A stretch of DNA of 64,000 nt from Kangiella aquimarina DSM 16071 (GTDB lineage Bacteria > Pseudomonadota > Gammaproteobacteria > Enterobacterales > Kangiellaceae): NCBI RefSeq assembly GCF_000374105.1, contig NZ_KB893650.1, positions 109,645-173,644 of the forward strand, given 5' to 3'. Numbering within the stretch: the stretch's first letter is position 1; each line of letters begins with the position of its first letter. A program made the position numbers and the translations under genes. Shown piece after piece: positions 20,708-28,270 of the stretch. The notes below the pieces were generated by a model. It had not been told where the DNA came from, ran no database searches, and saw only the letters and a program-made list of their open reading frames with translations.

Positions 20708-21547
20708 TTAGTTATTCATGGCAGCTAACTCTATCCTGGCCGCTGCACCATATAAGTGACTGGCGTCTCCTTCAAGTTTTCCTTGCGGGTTAACTGTTGG
20801 CCACAAGTCTCTTAGTTCTAACAACCATTGTCTGGTGTTCTCAATGTCTTTTGCGGCTAGCTGCTGCTGTTCACCATTAATTGAGTCTAATCGCTCAATG
20901 GCAATTTCAGTGAAACCATAAGCATCCTGATACTCATGCACATTAACAACATCGCCGTTTTTTACCCCTATCGCATACTCGTCTGCGGCTGTTCTTATCA
21001 TCAAACTGATACTGATTAAAACATCACGCGCTGACTTATCTTCAATGCGTTCGCTTTTTGCGATCTGGTTTTGTAAAGCCTGATAGGCTTTGTTGACAGC
21101 GGCATCGCCTTTCTCATCATTTACCGCATCAGCAAGCATCTGTAATTCTTGGGCAAAGCCGTCTACTTGTCGAGCTTTAAACACCGGCTCCATGCCAGCA
21201 TACAATTCATCTTCTGGATGCTTCATATGAGTCTTGGCCATATCAATATGCCCTTCCTGATATAACTTATAACCAACCCATAAATGGCCTCTTATTAAGC
21301 CAAGCTGTGCAAGATAGGCAGCATTATCTTTTGCTAAATCAATATTCGTACCACCTTCGCCGCCTTCTCCCTCTCCGCCTTCACCTTCACCGCCCTCGCC
21401 AGCACTTAGCAAGGCAACACTGCTGATTCCTGCGTTAAGTTGAGTATGAGCAGAAACATCACTATTCGCTTCAAGGTCTGTTGAGGCAACAGTCGTTGCC
21501 AACAAGGCTGAGCTAACACCTAGCCAGATTTTACGTTTCTCGTACAT
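20708..21547 (-). CDS. exported protein with Gly/Glu repeats, function unknown
   Basis: This 279-residue protein has an N-terminal hydrophobic segment (ALLATTVAST) compatible with a Sec signal peptide. A low-complexity tract built from GEGGEGE units follows at about residues 50-67. The rest is mostly helical and includes LGLIRGHLWVGYKLY and MKHPEDELYAGM, which I recall from uncharacterised marine proteobacterial proteins. No enzymatic motif is recognised. It is divergent from a PiuC/YbiX-type dioxygenase with a candidate Fur site between them, so a role linked to iron or metals is possible but unproven. Confidence 0.6.
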   Translation of the reverse strand: MYEKRKIWLGVSSALLATTVASTDLEANSDVSAHTQLNAGISSVALLSAGEGGEGEGGEGEGGEGGTNIDLAKDNAAYLAQLGLIRGHLWVGYKLYQEGHIDMAKTHMKHPEDELYAGMEPVFKARQVDGFAQELQMLADAVNDEKGDAAVNKAYQALQNQIAKSERIEDKSARDVLISISLMIRTAADEYAIGVKNGDVVNVHEYQDAYGFTEIAIERLDSINGEQQQLAAKDIENTRQWLLELRDLWPTVNPQGKLEGDASHLYGAAARIELAAMNN

Positions 21548-21608
21548 GGAATTACCTTTGGAGTATCTTTTCTATCAAACTTTGCTTTATACTGGCTATC
21601 ATTCCATA

Positions 21609-21627
21609 GATGCAATTGATTCTCAAT
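21609..21627. promoter_or_regulatory. candidate Fur-like site
   Basis: Read on the minus strand, this 19-base stretch matches about 13 of 18 informative positions of the classical Fur consensus (AATGAGAATNATTCTCATT type). It lies just before the dioxygenase start, in the divergent region with the Gly/Glu-repeat gene. PiuC-type genes are iron-regulated in pseudomonads, which makes the site plausible. The right half-site is weak. Confidence 0.35.
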
Positions 21628-21636
21628 AACATATTT

Positions 21637-22293
21637 ATGATACTTCAACTTTCTCATTTTATTGAGCCAGCTACCCTTGATGTGCTTTGTGAAGATATCT
21701 CAAAACTGGATTTTAATTCAGGTCAGCAAACAGCTGGACACTCTGTCCGTTCACTCAAAAATAATGAGCAGATTATATTAGACAATGATAAGCCTGCTGC
21801 TTTAGCGATGTTACTCAAACAGCTTCAAAACAATTCTTTGTTTCAAGCTGCCTGTTTACCTCGCCAGTTTGCCCGCGTTATGCTGAATCGTTATCAGCAA
21901 GGAATGCAATATGGTAACCATGTTGATGATGCCTTTATTGCAGGTGTCCGAACTGATGTTTCCTTTACCTTATGTCTTACACCCCAGAATGACTATGAAG
22001 GCGGTGAACTGGTTTTATGTGATTCAAGCGGTGAGCGCTCATGGAAGCTCGATAAAGGTGAAGCTTTAGTTTACCCATCAACCTATCTGCATCGTGTCAA
22101 TCCGGTAACCGGCGGCACTAGAACCGCCATGGTCGGCTGGTTACAAAGCAAAGTCCGTTTTCCACATCAGCGTGAAATATTGTTTGATCTTAAACAATCC
22201 TCGACTCATGAATTTAATACTCAGGGTAAGAGCGAGCAATATGACCGTCTCAGTAAGTCATACAGCAACTTGCTTCGCCAATGGGCAGATTAA
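21637..22293 (+). CDS. PKHD-type Fe(II)/2-oxoglutarate dioxygenase
   Basis: This is a 218-residue member of the PiuC/YbiX hydroxylase family. The iron triad is visible: HVDDAF supplies His and Asp, and YLHRVNPV supplies the distal His, with TGGTR carrying the Arg that binds 2-oxoglutarate. The start at 21637 (MILQLSHFIEP) fits family N termini better than an ATG nine codons earlier. The substrate is unknown; relatives are often iron-regulated and found near TonB receptors. It is followed by a bidirectional terminator. Confidence 0.85.
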   Translation: MILQLSHFIEPATLDVLCEDISKLDFNSGQQTAGHSVRSLKNNEQIILDNDKPAALAMLLKQLQNNSLFQAACLPRQFARVMLNRYQQGMQYGNHVDDAFIAGVRTDVSFTLCLTPQNDYEGGELVLCDSSGERSWKLDKGEALVYPSTYLHRVNPVTGGTRTAMVGWLQSKVRFPHQREILFDLKQSSTHEFNTQGKSEQYDRLSKSYSNLLRQWAD

Positions 22294-22318
22294 ATCATAA
22301 GCCAGTTCCTTCGAGCAT

Positions 22319-22350
22319 AAAAAAACCGCCAACAAGGGCGGTTTTTTTAG
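22319..22350. terminator. bidirectional intrinsic terminator
   Basis: An A tract, ACCGCC, a short loop, GGCGGT and a T tract lie between the convergent dioxygenase and coxC genes. Confidence 0.85.
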
Positions 22351-22363
22351 GTCTGCTTATTGC

Positions 22364-23236
22364 TTACAGGATGTAAACAAAGATAAACAGGAATACCCAG
22401 ACCACGTCAACAAAGTGCCAGTACCAGGCACCTGCTTCATAAGCAAAGTGATCTTGTGGGGTAAAGTGGCCTTTCGCACAACGAATGGTCAGGATAATCA
22501 AGAAGATTGTACCCACCGTTACGTGCAAGCCGTGGAAGCCGGTCAACATGAAGAAGGTAGAACCATAAATACCACTACCTAAGGTCAAGCCCATTTCGGT
22601 GTAAGCATGGATGTACTCCCAAATTTGAAGACCCATGAAGATAACACCTAACGCCGCAGTAATAGCAGTGAACTGGATTAAGGTTGCACGATTCTTTTCG
22701 ATTAAGGCGTGGTGAGCAATGGTCAATGTAAATGACGAGAATAATAGAATCGCCGTATTGATTGCTGGTAAGCCCCAAGCACCCATTCCAGTAGTGGTTT
22801 CGCCACCAGGAGTTTTTTCCATTGGCCAGTTCGGAATAAACTCAGGCCACAGGAATTCGTGGGTTGCAGCATTGTTGCTTGAACCGCCTAACCACTCCAT
22901 AACCAGGATACGCACATAGAATAATGCGCCGAAGAAGGCAGCAAAGAACATGACTTCTGAAGTAATGAACCACATCATGCCCTGACGGAATGAACGGCTC
23001 ATTTGCGCGCTGTATAAACCACTCATGGATTCGCGGATTGTTGCAGCCCACCAGGTTGATAGCATGTAAACCAATACTGCTAAACCAATCCATAATACCC
23101 AAGAAAGAGAGCCACCTTGAACCATGTGGCCTGCACCAAAAGCAGTCAGAAACAAGCCAACAGAACCGATAAACGGCAGCTTGCTCTGCTCTGGTACATA
23201 ATACTTTTCGTATTCTGTATTTGTTTGTTCACTCAT
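22364..23236 (-). CDS. coxC: cytochrome c oxidase subunit III
   Basis: This is the membrane subunit III of an aa3-type haem-copper oxidase, which supports the proton-uptake function of subunit I. The 290-residue polytopic protein has FFAAFFGALFYVR, FLLTGFHGLHVTVGT-like sequence (FMLTGFHGLHV) and a C-terminal YWHFVDVVWVFLFI segment, all characteristic of the family. It is the last gene of the coxB-coxA-ctaG-coxC operon and ends at a terminator. Confidence 0.96.
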   Translation of the reverse strand: MSEQTNTEYEKYYVPEQSKLPFIGSVGLFLTAFGAGHMVQGGSLSWVLWIGLAVLVYMLSTWWAATIRESMSGLYSAQMSRSFRQGMMWFITSEVMFFAAFFGALFYVRILVMEWLGGSSNNAATHEFLWPEFIPNWPMEKTPGGETTTGMGAWGLPAINTAILLFSSFTLTIAHHALIEKNRATLIQFTAITAALGVIFMGLQIWEYIHAYTEMGLTLGSGIYGSTFFMLTGFHGLHVTVGTIFLIILTIRCAKGHFTPQDHFAYEAGAWYWHFVDVVWVFLFIFVYIL

Positions 23237-23271
23237 CGTATGTCTCCGTTAAAGACCGTAGCGCTGACGTC

Positions 23272-23841
23272 TTAGTCAGCAGCCTGTGTTTGTTGTTCGG
23301 CAGGTGTCACATTATGCAATGTGTAAGCCAAAGTAATGGTGTCATATTTTTCCGGTAAGTCTTTATCCACGAAGAAACGCATCGGCATTTCTTCGGTTGC
23401 TCCGGCGGCCAGTGTTTGCTGATTAAAACAGAAGCACTCTGTTTTATTAAAATACTGGCTGACCAGATTAGGCGAAAAACTCGGAATTGCCTGACCGACA
23501 ATGGCTTTACCCGCTCGATTTTTAACTCTGAAAGCAACCTCATATTCCTTGCCAGGATAGACCTTAATCTGTGTTTCCACCGGTTCAAAATCCCAAGGCA
23601 TGTCGTTCTTGGTAATGGTCATGAACTGGACTGTGATTTCACGGCTGGTATCCGGCTCTTGCTGTTCGTAAACAGCAAGACCGTTCGATTTACCATTTAA
23701 ACCAGTGATCTCGCAGAACACATCGTATAAAGGAATCATGGCAAAACCAAAAGCCAACATAATCAAGGTAACCATGACCAGCTTTCTGGTCATGACCTTG
23801 TTTTTATCTTGTTGCTCTGACTGTTGGTTACTATTACTCAT
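23272..23841 (-). CDS. ctaG: cytochrome c oxidase assembly protein CtaG/Cox11
   Basis: This periplasm-facing, membrane-anchored copper chaperone inserts CuB into subunit I. The 189-residue protein has one N-terminal transmembrane helix (about 20-40) and the copper-binding ECFCFNQQ motif. MPMRFFVDKDLP is a further family signature. It sits between coxA and coxC, the usual place in proteobacterial cox operons. Confidence 0.95.
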   Translation of the reverse strand: MSNSNQQSEQQDKNKVMTRKLVMVTLIMLAFGFAMIPLYDVFCEITGLNGKSNGLAVYEQQEPDTSREITVQFMTITKNDMPWDFEPVETQIKVYPGKEYEVAFRVKNRAGKAIVGQAIPSFSPNLVSQYFNKTECFCFNQQTLAAGATEEMPMRFFVDKDLPEKYDTITLAYTLHNVTPAEQQTQAAD

Positions 23842-23868
23842 AATCAGTTACTTTATCAGTTGATTTGA

Positions 23869-25428
23869 TTAGTCCACTTTAGGTGGTGTATCAAAAGAGT
23901 GATACGGCGCTGGTGAAGGCAAGTGAGTAAACTCAAGACCTTCTGCACCTTCCCAAACCTGATCAGTGGCTTTTTCACCTTTCTTCAACCAGCAAGTTTT
24001 AATCAGGATCCACAAGAATAGGAACTGAGTCAAACCAAGGCCGAATGCACCAATACTTGACCACATATTGAAGTCAGAGAACATGATGTTGTAGTCAGGA
24101 ACACGACGTTGCATACCCGCCAGACCTGAGAAGTGCATTGGGAAGAAGGTTAAGTTAACAAACACGATTGATAACCAGAAGTGAACTTTCGCCAACTTCT
24201 CGTCATACATACGGCCTGTCCATTTAGGCATCCAGTAATAAACTGCAGCCATGGTACCGAAAATCGCACCAGGGAATAGTACATAGTGGAAGTGCGCTAC
24301 CACGAAGTAAGTATCATGATACTGCCAATCAACAGGAGTAAGCGCTAGCATCACACCAGAGAAACCACCGATAGTGAACAGGATTACGAAAGCAATCGCG
24401 TACAACATTGGAGTTTCATAGGTGATAGAACCTTGCCACATAGTAGCGATCCAGTTAAATACCTTCACACCTGTTGGAACCGCAATCAGCATGGTTGCAA
24501 CCATGAAGAACAATTCACCTTTAACTGGCATACCTACGGTAAACATGTGGTGCGCCCATACGATGAATGACAGGAATGCGATCGATGCGGTTGCATAAAC
24601 CATTGAAGAATAACCGAACAACTTCTTGCGTGAGAATGTCGGGATGATCGCAGAAGCGATACCAAACGCAGGAAGAATCATGATGTAAACTTCAGGGTGA
24701 CCGAAGAACCAGAAAATGTGCTGGAACATCACTGGGTCACCACCACCGGCTGCATCAAAGAATGAAGTACCGAAGTGACGGTCAGTCAGCATCATAGTTA
24801 CCGCACCTGCAAGTACTGGCATTACCATCACTAGCAAGAATGCTGTAATCAACCATGTCCATACGAACAATGGCATTTTCATCAACGTCATGCCAGGAGC
24901 ACGCATGTTGAATACAGTTACGATAACGTTGATCGCACCCATGATGGACGAAATACCCATCAAGTGAACACCAAAGATAAAGAAGTCAGTCGATGGAGGA
25001 CCATAGGTGGTCGACAATGGTGCATAGAAAGTCCAACCGAAGTTAGGCGCACCACCTTCCATGAACAATGATGATAACAACAGAATGAAAGCTGCAGGAA
25101 GAATCCAGAAGCTCCAGTTGTTCATACGTGGTAGAGCCATATCAGGCGCACCAATCATCATAGGAATCAACCAGTTAGCAAGACCTACTGTTGCTGGCAT
25201 CACGGCACCGAATACCATGATTAAGCCGTGCAGGGTTGTCATCTGATTGAAGAAGTTAGGTTCAACAAACTGTAGACCTGGTTGGAAAAGCTCGGCACGG
25301 ATAACCATAGCCATAGCACCACCAATCAGGAACATGATGAACGAGAACACCAGGTACATAGTACCGATGTCTTTGTGGTTGGTCGTAAACAACCAGCGAG
25401 AAATACCTTTTGGTTTATGGTCAGCCAT
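23869..25428 (-). CDS. coxA: cytochrome c oxidase subunit I
   Basis: This is the catalytic subunit with haem a, haem a3 and CuB. The 519-residue protein has twelve predicted membrane helices. HGLIMVF carries a haem a ligand, WFFGHPEVYIMILP carries a CuB ligand with the cross-linked Tyr, and the VWAHHMFTVG pair and VAHFHYVL carry further CuB and haem ligands. The Glu in HPEVY-type context fits type A oxidases. Its start lies 2 bases after the coxB stop. Confidence 0.97.
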   Translation of the reverse strand: MADHKPKGISRWLFTTNHKDIGTMYLVFSFIMFLIGGAMAMVIRAELFQPGLQFVEPNFFNQMTTLHGLIMVFGAVMPATVGLANWLIPMMIGAPDMALPRMNNWSFWILPAAFILLLSSLFMEGGAPNFGWTFYAPLSTTYGPPSTDFFIFGVHLMGISSIMGAINVIVTVFNMRAPGMTLMKMPLFVWTWLITAFLLVMVMPVLAGAVTMMLTDRHFGTSFFDAAGGGDPVMFQHIFWFFGHPEVYIMILPAFGIASAIIPTFSRKKLFGYSSMVYATASIAFLSFIVWAHHMFTVGMPVKGELFFMVATMLIAVPTGVKVFNWIATMWQGSITYETPMLYAIAFVILFTIGGFSGVMLALTPVDWQYHDTYFVVAHFHYVLFPGAIFGTMAAVYYWMPKWTGRMYDEKLAKVHFWLSIVFVNLTFFPMHFSGLAGMQRRVPDYNIMFSDFNMWSSIGAFGLGLTQFLFLWILIKTCWLKKGEKATDQVWEGAEGLEFTHLPSPAPYHSFDTPPKVD

Positions 25429-25430
25429 GA

Positions 25431-26600
25431 TTACTCCCCTCCACCATTTTTCATATCGTAAATGTCTTGAGGCTGAACTTTATCGCCAGTGTCATTACCC
25501 CAAGCATTACGCTCATAAGTAATAATCGCTGCAATTTCAGCTTCCGTTAACTGAGCACCAAACGCCTGCATCGCAGTACCTGGTACACCGTTCAATACGA
25601 TATCAATGTGTTTACCAACGCTGCCTTCGCCAGTCACGACTTCCGTTCCAATCAATGATGGGAATGGGCCGTTACCCTGACCATTTGGCATGTGACACGC
25701 TGCGCAATACTTGTTATAAGCTGCTTCACCTTCAGTCATTAACTGAGCCATTGTACGCTCATTCAAGTCAGGACCAGATTTAGCGGCTTCAACCTGCTCT
25801 GCCAACCAGGCATCATATTCTGCCTGCTCAAGCACTTTAACCACGATTGGCATAAAGCCGTGATCTTTACCACACAGCTCAGCACATACACCACGGTAAA
25901 TGCCTGGCTCATCAACTTTGGTCCAAACTTCATTAATGAAGCCAGGAATAGCATCTTTCTTCACAGAGAAATCAGGTACCCAGAAAGAGTGGATAACGTC
26001 TTCAGCTGTAACCAGGAAACGAACTTTCTGGCCGGCTGGAATGACTAGAGGGTTATCAACTTCAAGAAGGTAGTTTTCGTCTTCGATCTTAGTGCCAGAG
26101 AAATATTTACCGGCATTTAGAGCCTGCTGACGCGAAGCATCATCAAGGTTTGAGAAGAAGCTTACATCGTTGCTAGGGTCGTTATCGCCATCGATGTATT
26201 TATATTCCCATTTCCACTGCCAGCCTTTAACCATAACGGTCATGTCTGGGTTGCTGGAATCTTCCATTTTAATCAACAACTTAACAGCTGGAACTGCTAG
26301 TGCGATTAGAATGATGAAAGGAATGACGGTCCAAATGATCTCAACGGTGGTGCTGTGAGAAAACTTGGCTGGATTTGGGTTTTTGCTCTTACGATGCGCA
26401 AACATCGAGTAAAACATTGCGCCAAAGGTTAGGACTCCGATCACTACACAGACCCAGATTACGATCATGTGCAGGCTGTAAACTTCTTTACTGATCTCAG
26501 TCACACCTTCACGCATGTTATACGCTTGATCACTACAACCGGTTAGCACTAAAACAGCTAGCGCGGCTACAGCGAGAGCGACTTTGCGGAACAATGACAT
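25431..26600 (-). CDS. coxB: cytochrome c oxidase subunit II with fused cytochrome c domain
   Basis: Subunit II accepts electrons from cytochrome c through CuA. The start at 26600 (MSLFRKV, GAGAAGAG upstream) gives 389 residues; an in-frame start 30 bases upstream has weaker support. A lipobox LTGC places the lipidated Cys at residue 22. Two membrane helices follow, then the CuA site CAELCGKDHGFM (Cys 239 and 243). A C-terminal class I cytochrome c domain has CAACH at 299-303. This is therefore a caa3-like subunit II. It is first in the operon behind an FNR-like box. Confidence 0.95.
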   Translation of the reverse strand: MSLFRKVALAVAALAVLVLTGCSDQAYNMREGVTEISKEVYSLHMIVIWVCVVIGVLTFGAMFYSMFAHRKSKNPNPAKFSHSTTVEIIWTVIPFIILIALAVPAVKLLIKMEDSSNPDMTVMVKGWQWKWEYKYIDGDNDPSNDVSFFSNLDDASRQQALNAGKYFSGTKIEDENYLLEVDNPLVIPAGQKVRFLVTAEDVIHSFWVPDFSVKKDAIPGFINEVWTKVDEPGIYRGVCAELCGKDHGFMPIVVKVLEQAEYDAWLAEQVEAAKSGPDLNERTMAQLMTEGEAAYNKYCAACHMPNGQGNGPFPSLIGTEVVTGEGSVGKHIDIVLNGVPGTAMQAFGAQLTEAEIAAIITYERNAWGNDTGDKVQPQDIYDMKNGGGE

Positions 26601-26671
26601 GCTCTTCTCTCCACTAACGTTAACCCGCAATATGCGGAAATTGTTTTTACTTTGATTAATTCAAAACCAAG

Positions 26672-26697
26672 AATTCCTGTCTGCCCTAGCAGGAATT
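26672..26697. promoter_or_regulatory. 8-10-8 inverted repeat in the coxB upstream region
   Basis: AATTCCTG and CAGGAATT are perfect inverted arms separated by 10 bases, 72-97 bases upstream of coxB. The size and position suit a dimeric repressor or activator site; no known regulator is recognised. Confidence 0.4.
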
Positions 26698-26710
26698 TGA
26701 CCAATCAACC

Positions 26711-26724
26711 TTGATCCGAATCAA
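26711..26724. promoter_or_regulatory. perfect FNR/Anr box
   Basis: TTGATCCGAATCAA matches the TTGAT-N4-ATCAA consensus exactly, with an extra C/G pair on each side extending the palindrome. It lies 111-124 bases upstream of the coxB start. Oxygen control of the terminal oxidase by an FNR/Anr homologue is the natural inference; the regulator gene is not in the window. Confidence 0.7.
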
Positions 26725-26784
26725 GATTTAAGGGCGGCCATTTTATCTGAGAAGATAGGGAAAAACTAGACAGATCTGTAATAA

Positions 26785-26811
26785 AACCCAACAGATCTAT
26801 GGGTTTTCTTG
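26785..26811 (-). terminator. intrinsic terminator of the sigma operon
   Basis: On the minus strand AAAACCCA, an 11-base loop and TGGGTTTT are followed by ATT. The stem includes the stop codon of the anti-sigma gene. Confidence 0.6.
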
Positions 26812-27546
26812 AAGTTTTTGTAGGGTTTTTATGCGGTTAAGCAGCTTTTCATCGACTTCAAAGTCAGGATAGGTGCGTTTAAACTGGCTCCATTGGTCCA
26901 GGGCGGTTATCTCGTCACCTTCATCCAAAGCCAGCTCAATTTCTTCAATCCAGACTTCTGGAAGCGGGTAACCAAGAACTGCTTCATCCAGCACTCCGTG
27001 CTCCTCAAAACCAGAAGTTTGTTGCTCTGGCTCTGGACTTTCCGCTGCTACAGGCTCCGCAGATTCCAGGTCTACTGCACGAATTCTAGAGCCCGTAACT
27101 ACGATAGTATCTTGCTCATCGTTACTGGAGACAGATAGCTTAGGTTCCTGAGGCGCGGCTGGAGGTGCCATCATTTTCTGTTCGGACAGTCTGGCCCGGG
27201 CTGCCATTTCTTTTTTCTCAGCCAGTTCCTGCCTTGCTGAATCCGCTGCCATTTCTATCGCATAGCGTTCTTCCATCTGCTCTGAATTGGCAATCTGAGC
27301 CATGCTGTTCATATTTTCACCGGTCAGATTAACCATCAGACGGGCAATACCTAGAGTGACAACCAGACCAGCGGCAACCGAAACAGGTACTCGAAGGCGA
27401 TGCCACCAGCTTCCACCGGCTGCTTTTCGTTCTTTCTGTTTGACGTGCTGCTCAGCCATAGCAAGGATATTCTGGTCCAGTTCAGGACCCGTTTCTTCCT
27501 CACTCTGCCATTGTTTTAACTGTTCTAACTCTTTGTCTTTACTCAT
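26797..27546 (-). CDS. putative anti-sigma factor with TonB-box-like peptide
   Basis: This is a 249-residue single-pass membrane protein encoded directly after an ECF sigma factor with an ATGA overlap, hence the anti-sigma proposal. The cytoplasmic part is residues 1-50, the membrane helix about 53-72, and the remainder is periplasmic. A Met/Ala/Glu-rich coiled-coil-like stretch covers 85-125. The periplasmic part contains DTIVVTGSRI at 146-155, a sequence normally seen at the N-terminal TonB box of TonB-dependent receptors. The C-terminal 60 residues form an acidic helical domain. No zinc-binding anti-sigma motif is visible. Confidence 0.7.
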   Translation of the reverse strand: MSKDKELEQLKQWQSEEETGPELDQNILAMAEQHVKQKERKAAGGSWWHRLRVPVSVAAGLVVTLGIARLMVNLTGENMNSMAQIANSEQMEERYAIEMAADSARQELAEKKEMAARARLSEQKMMAPPAAPQEPKLSVSSNDEQDTIVVTGSRIRAVDLESAEPVAAESPEPEQQTSGFEEHGVLDEAVLGYPLPEVWIEEIELALDEGDEITALDQWSQFKRTYPDFEVDEKLLNRIKTLQKLQENP

Positions 27547-28232
27547 AATTCCACCTCAAGCCTTGCTTCACTGATCAATTGCTTGAGTTTCTGTACCGCA
27601 TAACGCAGGCGGCTTTTCACTGCCTCAGCATTATCCTGTATGGTTTCTGCGATTTCCTGCACCGTCATGGCGCTTTCAATTTTCAATACCAGCACTTCGC
27701 GTTGTGCTGGCGGTAATTGGGCTAATGCCCATAAATACTGCTGTTTTGATTGAGCATCATTTAGCTGTTGCTCCGGCTCATCTACTGAATGGGCCGCTGG
27801 CTGCAACTCAACTTGATCATCCAGCGACAATTCTTCGCCTCTGCCCTGCTTGCGATAATGGTCAATAAGCTTGTTGCGGGCCATGTGATACAACCAGGTA
27901 GTAAACTTGGCGCTGGCCTGATACCTATCGCTGGCCTTGATGACACTCTGCCAGGTTTCCTGAAACAGCTCTTCGGCCGTGGCGCGACTATCAACCTGGC
28001 GCAAAAAATAACGTAGCAATGGATTCTTATGCCGTTGATAAAGCTGTTCAAAAGCACGCATATTACCTTTGGCATAACCAAGCATTAAAGCCTCATCACT
28101 CAGCTGATCTGAGTGAGAGGCCTGGCGCTGTTGGTTACTATCTAAGGTTTCGTTACTTCTGGACACACCCAATCTCTTTTGAAACACATCCCCAGCGCCA
28201 TAATGGCTTGTTAGCTTCAGGCTTTCAAGCAT
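27543..28232 (-). CDS. ECF-type RNA polymerase sigma factor
   Basis: This 229-residue extracytoplasmic-function sigma factor has region 2 at about 60-130 (AFEQLYQRHKNPLLRYF, AEELFQETWQSV, FTTWLYHMARNKLIDHYRK). Region 4 is at about 165-220 (LAQLPPAQREVLVLK, VQEIAETIQDNAEAVKSRL). A 45-residue polar N-terminal extension precedes region 2. It sits 26 bases after the VWA lipoprotein gene and overlaps the anti-sigma gene. Targets are unknown; such operons usually autoregulate. Confidence 0.88.
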   Translation of the reverse strand: MLESLKLTSHYGAGDVFQKRLGVSRSNETLDSNQQRQASHSDQLSDEALMLGYAKGNMRAFEQLYQRHKNPLLRYFLRQVDSRATAEELFQETWQSVIKASDRYQASAKFTTWLYHMARNKLIDHYRKQGRGEELSLDDQVELQPAAHSVDEPEQQLNDAQSKQQYLWALAQLPPAQREVLVLKIESAMTVQEIAETIQDNAEAVKSRLRYAVQKLKQLISEARLEVEL

Positions 28233-28250
28233 ATTGTTATCTCATCAGGC

Positions 28251-28270
28251 GGTACCGATTATTCGGTACC
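28251..28270 (-). promoter_or_regulatory. hairpin at the VWA stop codon, upstream of the sigma gene
   Basis: GGTACCGA and TCGGTACC form a perfect 8-bp inverted repeat with a 4-base loop that spans the end of the VWA gene. No U tract follows, so mRNA processing, differential stability or attenuation within the operon is more likely than full termination. Confidence 0.45.

Noticed and set aside
21347-21405. Short-period repeat as a possible CRISPR or satellite
   Set aside because: It is the in-frame coding sequence of the GEGGEGE tract; there are no spacers.
26652-26664. TTGATTAATTCAA as a second FNR box
   Set aside because: The arms are spaced one base too close for the TTGAT-N4-ATCAA geometry.
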